Of a DNA stretch of 64,000 bases, positions 44,683 to 56,366 are shown one piece after another; position 1 is the stretch's first letter, and each line of letters opens with the position of its first letter. This stretch comes from Phoronis australis (taxonomy: Eukaryota; Phoronida; Phoronidae): contig NMRA01000536.1 in assembly GCA_002633005.1 (NCBI GenBank), forward strand, positions 1 to 64,000, written 5' to 3'. The notes under the pieces are model-generated. The model made no database searches and was not told the origin of the DNA. It saw only the letters and a list, made by a program, of their open reading frames with translations. A program made the position numbers and the translations under genes.

Positions 44683-47600
44683 GAGGCAATTTTATCATAA
44701 AAGATTAAACACTAATGTATTTTTAAATTAACATGATGAAAATCAGTCACTTAATTGAACAGAAAGTTAACACAAATAGAAGGCTCACCTTACAAGATGA
44801 ACTGAAAACTACAAGCTCCCTACTCTGCCGTTTAATATTTCTTGAAACACTTGTTCTAGTCAAAAGTCACCACATGTGTTCACCTTTTCCTGGCTAAGGT
44901 GTGGAATGAGCTGTGCTTATGTACAGCCAGGTATTTAAGCTATCACCCATGTGCCAGGGTAATTGTAATTTCAAAGCAAAACAGTGGACAGATTGTTTGA
45001 GATTATTATAATCTAATTGATCAGTATTTAAGACACCACTTTCACACAATACATCAGCAGAGACACCTGTTATAGTACAGATTTCCTGTGTGCTAATGGA
45101 CTACTCCAGTATAGGGGTAAACGAACAACATATCGAATTCTAACCATTTTAAATACACTTTTGTCAAGAGACAATGACACTTGTCACATTTAAAAAGAAA
45201 AACGTACCAGCAGTTAAGACTTTTTCTCATACAAAATGTATATTCTACAAAACAGTTCAGTCATCTATTCTGCCTATCACCCTTAAAGGGTGGACTATTC
45301 CGCAGCAGTTCTGATGCATTGATTCCACCAACCAATGAAGAATTCAACAGCTAGCACAGGTGATTGGTTGGTTAAAAAACAAGATAGTTATCTGTAGAAG
45401 CTGGAGGCATCCCATTACCTCTAAATGAAAGATCAAATTGAAGAACAACACTGATATTGTTGAGAAAGTGGAAATGGTATTTAGAATCACAGTGTTTATG
45501 TCAACAAAGGGTAGAACTGACCGGTCAAGGAACCGTTACTTCAGAAGACTTTCAAGTGTGTTATTTCAGAGGGTAAAAAATTCAAGAGACAAAACCAGCT
45601 CTTCCATTGAGTTATAAAATACAACTCAAGACAGACAAGGGACAATGAGATAGCCAGGGCAATCTAATTCACTTCCTGGTCATTTGGTTTACAGCAGGAT
45701 TGCCAGGGTCCAATACAATCAAATCCATTTCTCTCAAGTACAGACAACAACTGCTCAGAAGCAAATGCCCACCATTTAATTAAAGTCTAAAATCAAATGC
45801 AGCATGAGGCATGAAAATCAATTTGCTACAAACAACCACTTGTCTGTTTTGCACTGCAGGACAGGATAATTCCTGAATGTTGATTGTAAATTAGTACTTG
45901 TCCTCAACTATTGGAACTTGGCACAGGGACTGTCCAAACACCTCCCTGGGGGGTAGGGGCCATGACAACAGGATTCATGGTGATCAAAGGCTTAAGCAGA
46001 CAGTCAGGAAACAGGAAATGACATGTGCACACAACCCATCAAGAAGTGAGTATAGTCAATATAGGCACACATGCACATCAGCTAGTAATCTAATTAGACA
46101 GGTTGTGAACTGGAGTTTGTTTACACCTGAATACATGCTGTGTGAGATCTGGATGGGGGAAGTGTGGTGATTGTTGCCTAGGCAGGAAGTGGGGCACATG
46201 TGCAGGAGACTGCGCTAATGCCGATCAAATTATAATACGATTTTCAATATCTTCCGCCTAAATTAAATAATGTTCATGTAACTTCAACGCATCCAAGAAA
46301 GGAATTCAAATTTTCAAAATTCTCAACTTTTGGTCTGGTCTTCAATGGACCACACAAATTTCACTGGGAACATTTTTGAGAATTCACAGCAATGTAGCAA
46401 AACCCTTCGAAATAGATACCATGGTAATTTCAGAAATTGCTTTGTCCGAAATTTTAAAACGCAAAAAGAAAAAACGCGAAGCCTTAAGAAAACTACCACG
46501 AGAGACATTCCTACCAAAGCACCTGTAATCCCAATAACCGTGTTGGAAGTGGACTTTTTGATTTGGGACCTCTTCGTACGAAATTGGTTTCAACTAACTG
46601 TTCCCATATTAGCTAAGTGATCCCTGGGTTTAAAAAATTATCAGTTTGTTACTCCCTGATACTGTGCTGCAACACATAAACTGACATGCCAAATCAACTT
46701 ATAGAGCCTCCAGAAATAAGGAACTGCTAGTGGTTTTGAAGCCCTCAAATTACATTGATTTTACTAAGGAATACTTTGAGACCAATTTCATATTGAGTAA
46801 ATGCTCTAAAACAAATTCTATTTTTTGTGAAAAAAGGTTCTGGCTGATTTAAATAAACTTTCTTGACCAGTTTTAAGTTATATATTATATAACAAAACAT
46901 AATGTAATACAAATTATTATTGTTGTATACATCACAAGATTAAGAACAGCAAAACACAGGGAACACACAAGTCAAACGAAAATAAGTGAGCCAAGGTCAA
47001 GGGTTCAAGGAAATAAGCCTTTGAGTTGAAGTCTTCATTCCAATTAATTAATCAATCATTTTTGACAGTAATTATTTTCCTTTTTGTTTGGATGTGTAAT
47101 AGTTAGTAGATGTTTAGCAATTCTGCAGTTTGAGCCCATTTAGATTGACTGGAGAATACCTTTAAAACAGTGAATAGTTTATCAGCCTATACGCACACTA
47201 ACTGACAAAAACAGAACAGTTGTTCCAAGCTCTCAGTTGTCAAAAGCCCCATTGTACTTTTTGTATAGCTAAAACATAGAATTAACAAAGAAATGTATAA
47301 CTATCGGAGGACAATTATGTAATTAGAGGTGCATAACCAGAACACAATTTGTCATTAATTACATTACTCTGTTTATATTACAATGTAAAATGCATGGTGA
47401 CTCATTTGACAATTGTATATTGCCTAGTTAACTGACTGAGGGCTGCTATTGAGGAGTGGAGGAGTCAAATTTCTCCCCCAACCACCATTCATGCAGGAGC
47501 CATTGAGACTGTCGATCAGTTTCCATGATTGTGCGCAAGACAATGGCAACTTGAGAAGGAACGCGTGTCGGTCAGATTTTGGGCAACAGGAGCTTGGGGA

Positions 47601-48341
47601 GAAGCAAAAAATGGACCAATAGGAAGGGGCAAGAAGAGCAGAAGTGTGCCAGGACAGTGATCTTTTGTTATCTCCCCTGCAGCCAGTTAGAGCAATCCAC
47701 ATACAGGGTCTTATCTCATTCAAGGTTGACCAACCATAAAACTATAGAGCTCCCTAACCACACCAAACCACACATATTATTGTGAAACTGGAGGGCCAGA
47801 GAAAGAGGATATGAATAGGTTCTGTGATTGTAATAAATCTGTTTGTTAAATCCTCCTGGGTTAATGTTAAGGTTAACCTTGAAATGCCTTTGCTATTTAG
47901 GGAAGTTGCCCAGAAATAAATCAGAGAAAAAGGTAAATCACTTTGAAATAGAGCACAAGGTTAATTCTAACATCGAAATAAAACTATTAACACCATGGCA
48001 CAAACAACAAATCAAGGGTGCAATCTCTACTTTATAAAGGCAAGCACTTCTAAGTCCTAATTGCTTTTCCTCTTCATATGCTCCTGTTTATTTTCAAAAC
48101 TTGATCACTAATTCAGAGAAACCAACATGTTTTTCTTGAAGGTACAAGTGTTTATGTGTACACCTAATTGACAATAGACCAAGTTGTGGAATTTCTGGTG
48201 TAAGTGGTTTGTTAAAACCCTTGGTGACCTGTAGCAAAACAACAGGATGGTGTTGGGTTTCACTCTATGCACTTTGACCTATCTCTAGAAAAGAATTTTT
48301 CACGATATGTAAATTGATAGCCATAACTTCGCAGGCAACCT

Positions 48342-48683
48342 TTGAAGAATCACAATAAAAAAACAATGCAGTGGTCACTTTCCCCAAGACTGACACTCCC
48401 CTTACTTTTCGTATTACCCCTCTATGGGGGAGTCAATACTGCGAGTTCTCGGCTTTACACACCAGATGGCATAGTTGATTCACACTCGCATTGCACGTCG
48501 CGTCTTGTGGCGTTTACGTCCATGAGAGGAGAATTTAGTGCGCCTATTTTTCAAGGAGTTATGACGACTGTTTTAAGTCTGGGAGCTTACCTGCACACTG
48601 AAACACCTGGGAAAGCAACGTGTGCCTATAGAGCAAGGATTGCCTTTTTGCTCGATGCACAGCTTAGCTGCCATAAAAAATAA
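48342..48683 (+). CDS. Unrecognised 113-codon frame
   Basis: The plus-strand frame starts near a hydrophobic stretch, LTLPLLFVLPLYGG, which looks signal-peptide-like. It runs through a CpG-richer stretch than its surroundings, with ordinary codon variety, to a TAA. No family is recognised. On the opposite strand a very good splice donor CAG|GTAAGC sits at 48590/48591, so the base composition may instead reflect a promoter and first exon of a minus-strand transcript. Chance remains possible. Confidence 0.2.
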   Translation: MKNHNKKTMQWSLSPRLTLPLLFVLPLYGGVNTASSRLYTPDGIVDSHSHCTSRLVAFTSMRGEFSAPIFQGVMTTVLSLGAYLHTETPGKATCAYRARIAFLLDAQLSCHKK

Positions 48684-49509
48684 TATTATTATTATTGCTA
48701 TTTCTCTCAGCAAGCCTTGACTACTTTTCCCACAGCTAAAGAGTATTTTGCCAAGAGAGCTAAACCAACAGTGTTTCCACAAAGCCGTGTTTTTGGGTTA
48801 AGCTCAAGAGGACACATTTTGAGTTAATATGTACGTTTGTTTGATCAAATTTTTTATAAGATGAAAGAAATAAAACAAAAGAATCAACCAAAAGTTAGAT
48901 TTGGTTACCCCACACACAGCACATTAGACAAAAGAAGTCAGAAAAAAAAGTTTTCTCGTCATGACAGACATTTCTGTTAACAGTAAAAATGACAGACCTA
49001 CAATAACTGTTATGACGGCAAAATTCTAATTACAGAATGGCTGAGGCCACCTTTAGTAATAGTCCTGCAACTTCCCGGTCATTCTCGGTCATCAGGGAAG
49101 ACTGCTCTGATGATTAATTTGGCTTCTCCCGGCCACCATGACTGGGAATTCTGGGACATTTTGAATGAATACTTGTCTTTGGCTTGCACTGTATGTTGTG
49201 AGCCATTCTTTGCAAGTGTACCTTCACATCAGGTAACTGAAATGGATTGGCCAAAAAAAATTCCGAAGGCGGGTGCACTTGAACCCGGTAGCTTCAACAT
49301 GCCGATGAACACTGAACTACTGTACACTTCCTTGTATTCGTGGTAAAATTATCTTAACTAAAGAACCTCTTATCCCAAGCATGCAATATCTATGAGATTA
49401 AGTTCTCCAGACAATTGTATAATGACCTTGCTGAGGAATGCAAATTAACCTGAACAACAATGAACAAGAAGACATTAAAAGACTTTAGTTGACTGCAAAT
49501 GGTATAATC

Positions 49510-49650
49510 TCACCAATATCGGACAAAAAATTGCCAAATTGCCCTCTTTTGCATTTTTCCAAGGCTAATAACATTGTTACATAAGCTCATCACTTTAAAA
49601 ATATTGTCTGGTGGTAGCTGTGGTACAAAGATTGAACATGGACAAACATA
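49510..49650 (-). repeat. Dispersed AT-rich repeat, copy C
   Basis: On the minus strand it shows GTCCATGTTCAA, CACAGCTACC, AACAATGTTA and GCCTTGGAAAAATG in the same order as copy A. Confidence 0.6.
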
Positions 49651-50100
49651 CATGTCATTTATGAAAAAATAAGAAAATGAAATTTCAGTTATCCGCCACA
49701 TTGTTTTGTTGAGTAGGATTTATCATACATAGACTTGGATGGAGTTAAAGATAATCCAATGCTAAATCACCAATATACCTCAGCCAAAATTGAACAGCCA
49801 TTTGACACCAGGGCGTACATTCTGACATTACTTTGCCTGAGAAGTGTCAGCTATCTAATTTTAAATGAAAACTAAAAAAATTCAAACCAACCATCTGATT
49901 AAAAAATGATGCAAAAGCTTTGCTTTCAATATCTCTAAAGAACACCAAGAAAAAATATGAAGAAAAAGGCAAACAAACTAGAGATTGGTATTTCAAGTCA
50001 TAAAAACGTCATTGAACAAGTTCTATTTATTGAACAGCAACTCTGAACTCTTTGTTTTTCACTTATTTCTTATCTCCTACATACTGGGAATGGGTTGAGA

Positions 50101-50427
50101 TGACGTCAGTCTATCATAGACGGAATTTCCAAGAACATGGAGAGATTCAATACCGCTGAATGCTACCCAAAGCATCACTTTATCAGGAAACAAGGTACAC
50201 CCTTTACATTAGTATTAGATTATGGTACGCATAAATTTAGGCAAGGTATAACTTTAAGAGACAAACTTAGAGAGAAAATGTTTTTAGAGATCGGCCCCAA
50301 GACAGACAAACTCACATCACCAGTGGCAATCCAACATTTTGCTAGAAGTGGAGGTAAACCACTCGATAAACATAAAATATTTGCATATTTAAATGACCAA
50401 GTCATTAGTCTGGGTCTCAACGAATGA
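50101..50427 (+). CDS. Unrecognised 96-codon frame downstream of a CRE
   Basis: From the ATG at 50137 the frame reads MERFNTAECYPKHHFI and later GKPLDKHKIFAYLNDQV, a protein-like mix of charged and hydrophobic residues. A full palindromic CRE (TGACGTCA) lies at 50101-50108. I recognise no family, and no splice sites are evident around it. It may be a short retroposed or chance frame. Confidence 0.2.
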
Positions 50428-50707
50428 CAGGCAAACGAGAATTAGCAACTTGTAATAAAACCACAAAACAATGGATTTTGCTGTTCTAATATCTAGCTGG
50501 TCACCACTAATTTTACCTCAACAATAAACCAAAAATGCATTTTTGTCCCTAAAACCGATTACGTCCCTTTAAACTGGAATAATTTTACTTTTTTATTTTA
50601 ATTGCAAGTTGTCTGGTACACATTGTTGCAGACATGCGCAGGCCCATTGCACTGATCAAGTGGAACGTGCTTTATGAACTTTAACACTGAGCTGAAGAGC
50701 TAGAGAC

Positions 50708-50776
50708 CTATTCACCTCTTTCACGAACGCGGGGCGCTGCTGTCGTGTTGATCGAAAACGAGGCGCCTTGACAAAC
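50708..50776 (+). promoter_or_regulatory. CpG-rich promoter-like arm (left)
   Basis: CTATTCACCTCTTTCACGAA and GATCGAAAACGAGGC recur, inverted, at 51991-52057. This arm sits directly before a short coding start at 50777. Confidence 0.45.
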
Positions 50777-50890
50777 ATGGCATCGTCCTGCAAGGTGTTG
50801 TGGTCAAAAGACTTATCAACGTTACCAAAAATCAAGTTGTCTGATGTTGACTTGATCTCCAAAAAACATACCAATACTTACGGCAACTAG
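50777..50890 (+). CDS. 37-residue start of an unrecognised multi-copy gene
   Basis: ATG in ideal AACATGG context begins MASSCKVLWSKDLSTLPKIK and ends at TAG 50888-50890. It follows the CpG-rich arm at once, as a first exon would. The arm itself is present in a second, inverted copy 1.3 kb away, so this looks like the 5' end of a repeated or transposon-borne gene that was truncated. No domain can be named from 37 residues. The antisense frame over it is also open, so coding on this strand is not certain. Confidence 0.3.
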   Translation: MASSCKVLWSKDLSTLPKIKLSDVDLISKKHTNTYGN

Positions 50891-50950
50891 ACTTTTACCC
50901 TCCTCAGCCATTCCTTAGTAGTTTTCCCTCTTTTGAAAAAGTGTGGAAGT

Positions 50951-51892
50951 CAGGGATATACCCAGGCTTTTAGTCTTGAAAAACCCTGCTCGCCAGCTGG
51001 GCGAGTGCCGGAGCCAGAAAATCTACTCGCCAAGCTCGAAGTTCGGTCACCCGGCCGTTGGCGCCAGTCACCACAAACTTGCTGCTAATTTAAATAAAAA
51101 TCATCGTTTCGTGCACTGATGTCACCATCTATTAGGGCTACCGTATTCGCTCTAATAAGCGCCCAGGGGGACTCTTTTTGTCAGTAGCCTACGTCAGTTA
51201 AAACCTGGTCTCCGAAACGGGTGAAATCGGAAGCTAGGATTCATCAAATTTACGCGCTGTGACGTATGTGTAACCTATGACAGACTAGCTACAAAACTGT
51301 GGTGCATTGCTATCAAACTCTGTTTTTAAATTACGATCTTTTTAAAAAANNNNNNNNNNNNNNNNNNNNNNNNNNNNNNNNNNNNNNNNNNNNNNNNNNN
51401 NNNNNNNNNNNNNNNNNNNNNNNNNNNNNNNNNNNNNNNNNNNNNNNNNNNNNNNNNNNNNNNNNNNNNNNNNNNNNNNNNNNNNNNNNNNNNNNNNNNN
51501 NNNNNNNNNNNNNNNNNNNNNNNNNNNNNNNNNNNNNNNNNNNNNNNNNNNNNNNNNNNNNNNNNNNNNNNNNNNNNNNNNNNNNNNNNNNNNNNNNNNN
51601 NNNNNNNNNNNNNNNNNNNNNNNNNNNNNNNNNNNNNNNNNNNNNNNNGTCGCACTGCGCCGATGTTTTTTACTGCCGGAGCATCGACACGATGACCAAA
51701 CTGAATCTTAAATTCATGATAAAAACAGCACAAGGAGGAGGAAAATTATTCATATTCATCTGTGAAACGATATATAGTGCTTTTGCGCTCTGAAATTCGC
51801 TCGCCACCGGGCGACCGGCAAGTCAACTTCTACTCGCCCAGCACCATTTTTACTCGCATTGGCGACTGGGCGAATGGCTAAGTATATCCCTG
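50951..51892. mobile_element. hAT-like element with an assembly gap inside
   Basis: It has a perfect 11-base terminal inverted repeat: CAGGGATATAC at 50951-50961 and GTATATCCCTG at 51882-51892. Many CTCGCC/GGCGAG words lie near both ends as subterminal repeats. The middle is a run of N (51350-51648). CAGGG termini are typical of hAT elements, but the expected 8-base target duplication is not clean (GTGGAAGT versus GGAAAGAT). Confidence 0.6.
51350..51648. other. Assembly gap
   Basis: 299 N bases. Open frames crossing it are meaningless. Confidence 1.
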
Positions 51893-51990
51893 GGAAAGAT
51901 ACAGACGAGATATTACTGGAATTGGTATGTTCAGGCACTGCACAGTACACCATGGCCAGCTGATGATCACTCACGAGGTTTTATCAGTGT

Positions 51991-52057
51991 GCCTCGTTTT
52001 CGATCAGTATTTAAAGATGGCGCGGGAAGATGGCGCTTTCGTGAAATAGGTGAATAG
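51991..52057 (-). promoter_or_regulatory. CpG-rich promoter-like arm (right, inverted)
   Basis: The reverse complement of this stretch matches the left arm at 50708-50776. It carries two YY1-type AAGATGGCG sites (52014-52022, 52027-52035) that the left arm lacks. Confidence 0.45.
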
Positions 52058-52879
52058 TGTGCTCCAAACTCAAACCTATGACCTTTAGTAGAAGAAGCGC
52101 ACATTCATACCACTAGCTGGCCACACTGGCTCCTCAACTGGTATACTAACTCAAGGCATTATAGTCTTTTTTTCAAACATTACTCTGCCCCCTTGGTGAA
52201 TAAAACACACGTTCAACTCACTTTCAAATTAGTTTAAACAAATGCGATCAAACTAAAACGCCAAAAATCTGCAGTGGAAATAACAGTGCATCCTGGAAGT
52301 GCACCTTTCCAACTACTTTGGGTCAGGTGTTACTGGCAATTGGATGTCTGAACACTCTGAAAGGGAAGAGAGAGTGCTGGGCCATGAGCTGTGAATGAGA
52401 CAAAAGGGAAGGGTAACAGGGGAATTAGCTATAGCTAATCCCTGGTAGTTGAGCAGGAACATATTGGTAGTTATTTGTTTGTTGACAGCTTACAAGATTG
52501 TTCAGATCATAGTTGCCTGTGGCTATTGTTTGGTTAGATGGTGTTACAAGTGTTCAAGAGACTGTATTGGGGAATCTGATTGGCTAATATATGGGACATA
52601 CTGTTTACAAAGAAAGCCTGGTTATCAAAACTGTTTATCATGAATAATTATGTTTGCAATGACAATGGTGCGACTATAAACAGGAAGTGTGCAATGCCAC
52701 TCATTTTTTTTCTTCAATTCAATCAGGAATAACAGAAAACACATTCAAGAGATTACAATAAAGCAACTTGATTTTGGCACTATTGATTCGCACAGACATA
52801 ACCAATGGGAAGCCTTCATATGACAAGTGGATGCATACTGAAACACACAAGTTAATACCAAGTTTACTGTGGTAAAAGC

Positions 52880-53018
52880 ACACCACAAAATTGTCAAAAA
52901 TGCCTTTTTTGTTTATCGAGGGCTTTTAACATTGTTGCGAATGTCCACAATTTTTCAAAACTGTTTGATGGTACCTGTGCAACATAACTTGAATATGGAA
53001 TGTCATTAAATTTTGTGC
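52880..53018 (-). repeat. Dispersed AT-rich repeat, copy B
   Basis: On the minus strand it shows TTCCATATTCAA, CACAGGTACC and ACATTCGCAACAATGTTAAA, the closest match to copy A. Confidence 0.65.
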
Positions 53019-53186
53019 AACATGTGTTTCAAGGACAAAATGATGAAATAAAATAAAATCCCACTTGTTCGCCACAGACTTTTGCGTATTCAACGAAGAA
53101 GATACATCAGTTCAAAACTTGGATTTATATAAGTATTTGACTTCTTAATATAGTACCAAGCTCAATACCTGAATTGTAGTGCAATA

Positions 53187-53280
53187 AATCCATACTCGCT
53201 GCTTTGCCAAAAGAGAACCCCCAGGGTGTAAGCAATCCATACTCGCTGCTTTGCCAAAAGAGAACCCCCAGGGAGTGAGC
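53187..53280. repeat. Two 47-bp tandem copies
   Basis: CCATACTCGCTGCTTTGCC plus AAAAGAGAACCCCCAGGG is repeated with period 47 and two differences. Confidence 0.9.
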
Positions 53281-54654
53281 AATCCTGAACCTTTTAAGGT
53301 GAGAAAGAGCATGACAATTTTATACACCCCAGGCATAACGATTTTATTTTCAACACGCAACCTACGTACGTGTGAACAGACTTCCATCTAACGACCATCT
53401 AAATGGACACCATGACTCACACTTACACACCCTAGCTAGTACGCCCTGTTCAGAATTTGCAAGCCCTCTTCCAATATTCGTGAGGCCAAGAAAAGTAAGC
53501 AAGTATAAGCATTGGTCTCTCGTTTAACGTGCTAAAAGCAGTTCTAAGACTTCATTGGTCTGTCCACATATAATGACAGATATGATGAACCTTATATCAG
53601 ACCCATGTCTCTGCAATATCATACCACACGATGGCACCAACTTGACTTAGGGACAAAAAAGTGCAGTCACGTGTCATTGGTCATGGGTGCCCTGAGAAAT
53701 TAGGATACCCATTTTGGACAGACTCTTTTTGAATTATTGGATGAACCCCAACGAGTGAACTGAATTGAAATTTAGAAATAGGATAACAATGGAAGAGAAT
53801 ACAATGGTAAACCAACAACTATCATCTACAAATTCATAATTTGGTGATACTAAAGGACTCCATTTACCAAAAAATAAGGATGTAGTTGAGTAACCCCGAA
53901 GCCACAGGCCTAACCACAATGCACCTGCCACGAACGGCCTTTTAACACTAAATACCAAAGGACAGAATCGACCGGTAACTTGCCATTAGACAAAATCAAT
54001 ACACTTAACTTCTTAAAACTTTTCTATCTGCATTGAAGAAGCGTAAAACAATGCTCAATAATGTTTAAGTGACAGACAGAAGAGCCACCGCTAAGACGCA
54101 GCAAGAAATGATGACATCCGGCAAGAATGAAAGCCAATTAATAGATCAAAACCAAATGACAATCTTGAGCAAACAGTAAGTAAGGAGATGCAATTTGCAA
54201 GCCTGGTGGTGACTTCATGTACTAAACCTTACAGGATATGATATCTCCCTATCTAACAAACTCCATCAAGGGTGATCCCCTTTGTGTTGGTGTCCTTTTC
54301 TAAATAACACCACTAACACAGCAGTAATTTTTTCAAGCACTACAACTCTTCCACGTGAACACATATAAAAGTTCTTATCTCATAAAACCATAATGTTCCT
54401 TGAGAATTGAGAAATGAAATGAACAAGAGCAAAGGTGATTGGGGTACCTTTGGTGATTTCACTCATACGAGGGTGCTATATGATCATGTCAAATGGAGAT
54501 CAAAGTTAGTGTCAGCACCCGTGGATGGTAACAACATGGTATCCACTCTATTCTGTTCTGAATTGTTCACAAAATGTTACTCTGGTAGAGCTGAAGATTA
54601 CTGGAGGCAAATAGTTCTCTCGCTGCTTAGCCATCAATTTTTCATTTGTCTGGA

Positions 54655-55400
54655 TGCATGCTACAGGTCGCAGTTTTCTTCCGATTGACATACATCTCGT
54701 AAGAGGCTGAGGCTTACTATTTTTGGACGAAACTGGACTAAAGATGACACTGGGGCAGCTCCAGCTCTGTAATCTTTTGAGTAATTCCTCTGAAAATTGG
54801 TGTGTAGATATTATCTCATCATAGGCTATCTTCAGTATGTCATCTGACTTTCACTACAACATACCGTTGTTGAGTTATTTTAGATTTCCAGTAACTACTT
54901 GTTCATTGATTTCATGTGAGGTATCTCCGGTGTCCCTCGACGGACCATTCTGAAATTTGATTTGTGGATAGAAATCACCAAGTGCTATCTGCTTGACACC
55001 ACCCATTTCTCTCATTGACTGAACCATTCTCACGTTATATGAGATTTACTGATCTGATGACTGTATTTTTATTGACCGATTGCTCGCTGAACTTCTGTTG
55101 GTCTAACATACACATGCTACAGGTAGCATTTTTCATTCCATTAACATAGAATTCACACGCAACATTTATCTTGCGAACAGCTCGAGACCTATTGTTTTAG
55201 GTCAAAATCAAATGCAAGATGGCATGAAGGACATTTTCAAATAATCGTTTGTGAAGCCCTTCATGGAATGTTTTAAATTTAGTATGGGGACAGAAGTCAA
55301 GGCTATCTAGAATTTGAGAATTTGTCATCTGTCAGTGTTTCTTGCTAAGACTTACTGTTCTACAGTTATTTGAGATTTTCCAAAGACTGTTCTTTTATGG
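54655..55400. repeat. Old, internally repetitive stretch
   Basis: CATGCTACAGGT plus GCA recurs at 54657 and 55117. A GTTATTTnAGATTT word recurs near 54875, 55036 and 55365. The copies are too diverged to set unit limits. No gene is recognised. Confidence 0.4.
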
Positions 55401-55499
55401 ATTAATTTCTTGTGTCTTATTTCTAGCATCCCTAGAGGCATCTTTATGAAATCATTTGCTTTGGCGGAAGTTTTGTCAGCAACATTGTCAATGTTTGCG

Positions 55500-55605
55500 G
55501 CTTGTTGAATGTTATGGGAGCAGCAGTATCAGTGTTGGAGACATTGTTATTGTCTTTGTTGATGTTGTTGTCAATGATGTTGGTGGCAGTGTCGGTGTTG
55601 ATGGT
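55500..55605. repeat. GTT/GTC-rich cryptic simple repeat
   Basis: A run of TGTTGTTGTC and GTTGGTGG words. It explains the N/D/T-rich minus-strand frame over 55444-55725, which is probably not a gene. Confidence 0.6.
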
Positions 55606-56366
55606 GACTGTGCCCAACACCCCCCGGGAGTCAAATTCGTCGTCTGCGTCATCAACGGTGATGTGCACTTTGTGGTCTAAAGGAGTTGTTGCTTTCATCA
55701 TCTTTATCAGATGATTTTGGCTCAAGGTGTCACTCTGTCACAGGGTTTCCTTTAATTATTGTGTAATGAATTTTAGGTTAGGATACCGAGCGTTAAATGC
55801 CACCAGGCAACCACCAACACACAGACTAGCAAATACAATTGCTTTTACATGAATTGTGTGAAAATTCGAGTAACGAACTGGTAGAAGATAATCATGTGCT
55901 CATGAATCCCCCCTCCTATAATTTTGAAGTTAAGTCACCTCCAGGTGTTTTATTCACGTCGTTATTATTTTTGATTTGGTTTTGCACATGATGGTGATTG
56001 ACAGTCCATCTTCACTGAGAAGCTGCATCATGATTCAGAACAATTCCTAGAAAAAGAAATATAGTAACTGACTGAATTCATTACACTGTATTTTGAATTG
56101 ACATGTAATATGATATATTAGATTTTATTATAACACAAATAAAAATTCCACAGAATTATGTTTGTCTAGATGCATTTTGGAGATGTACTAGGCTCACTTT
56201 CTATAGGGACAAATTATTTCGTTGATTAACAAAGACTCTTTATTAGGAATTTATTTTGTAGTACACATACAACATAGGTATGTTGTCATTTTTCTGTTAA
56301 ATTCGAATTTTGTGAAAAAGGAAAAGTCTAGCAGTGCAAAGATGCCCTCAACCTACCCACAGACAA

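Noticed and set aside
51299-51793. Open frames across the N run
   Set aside because: Most of the frame is assembly gap.
53145-53387. 80-codon minus-strand frame
   Set aside because: It runs through a 47-bp tandem duplication and shows no domain.
55444-55725. Minus-strand frame rich in N, D and T
   Set aside because: Explained by the GTT/GTC-rich simple repeat on the other strand.
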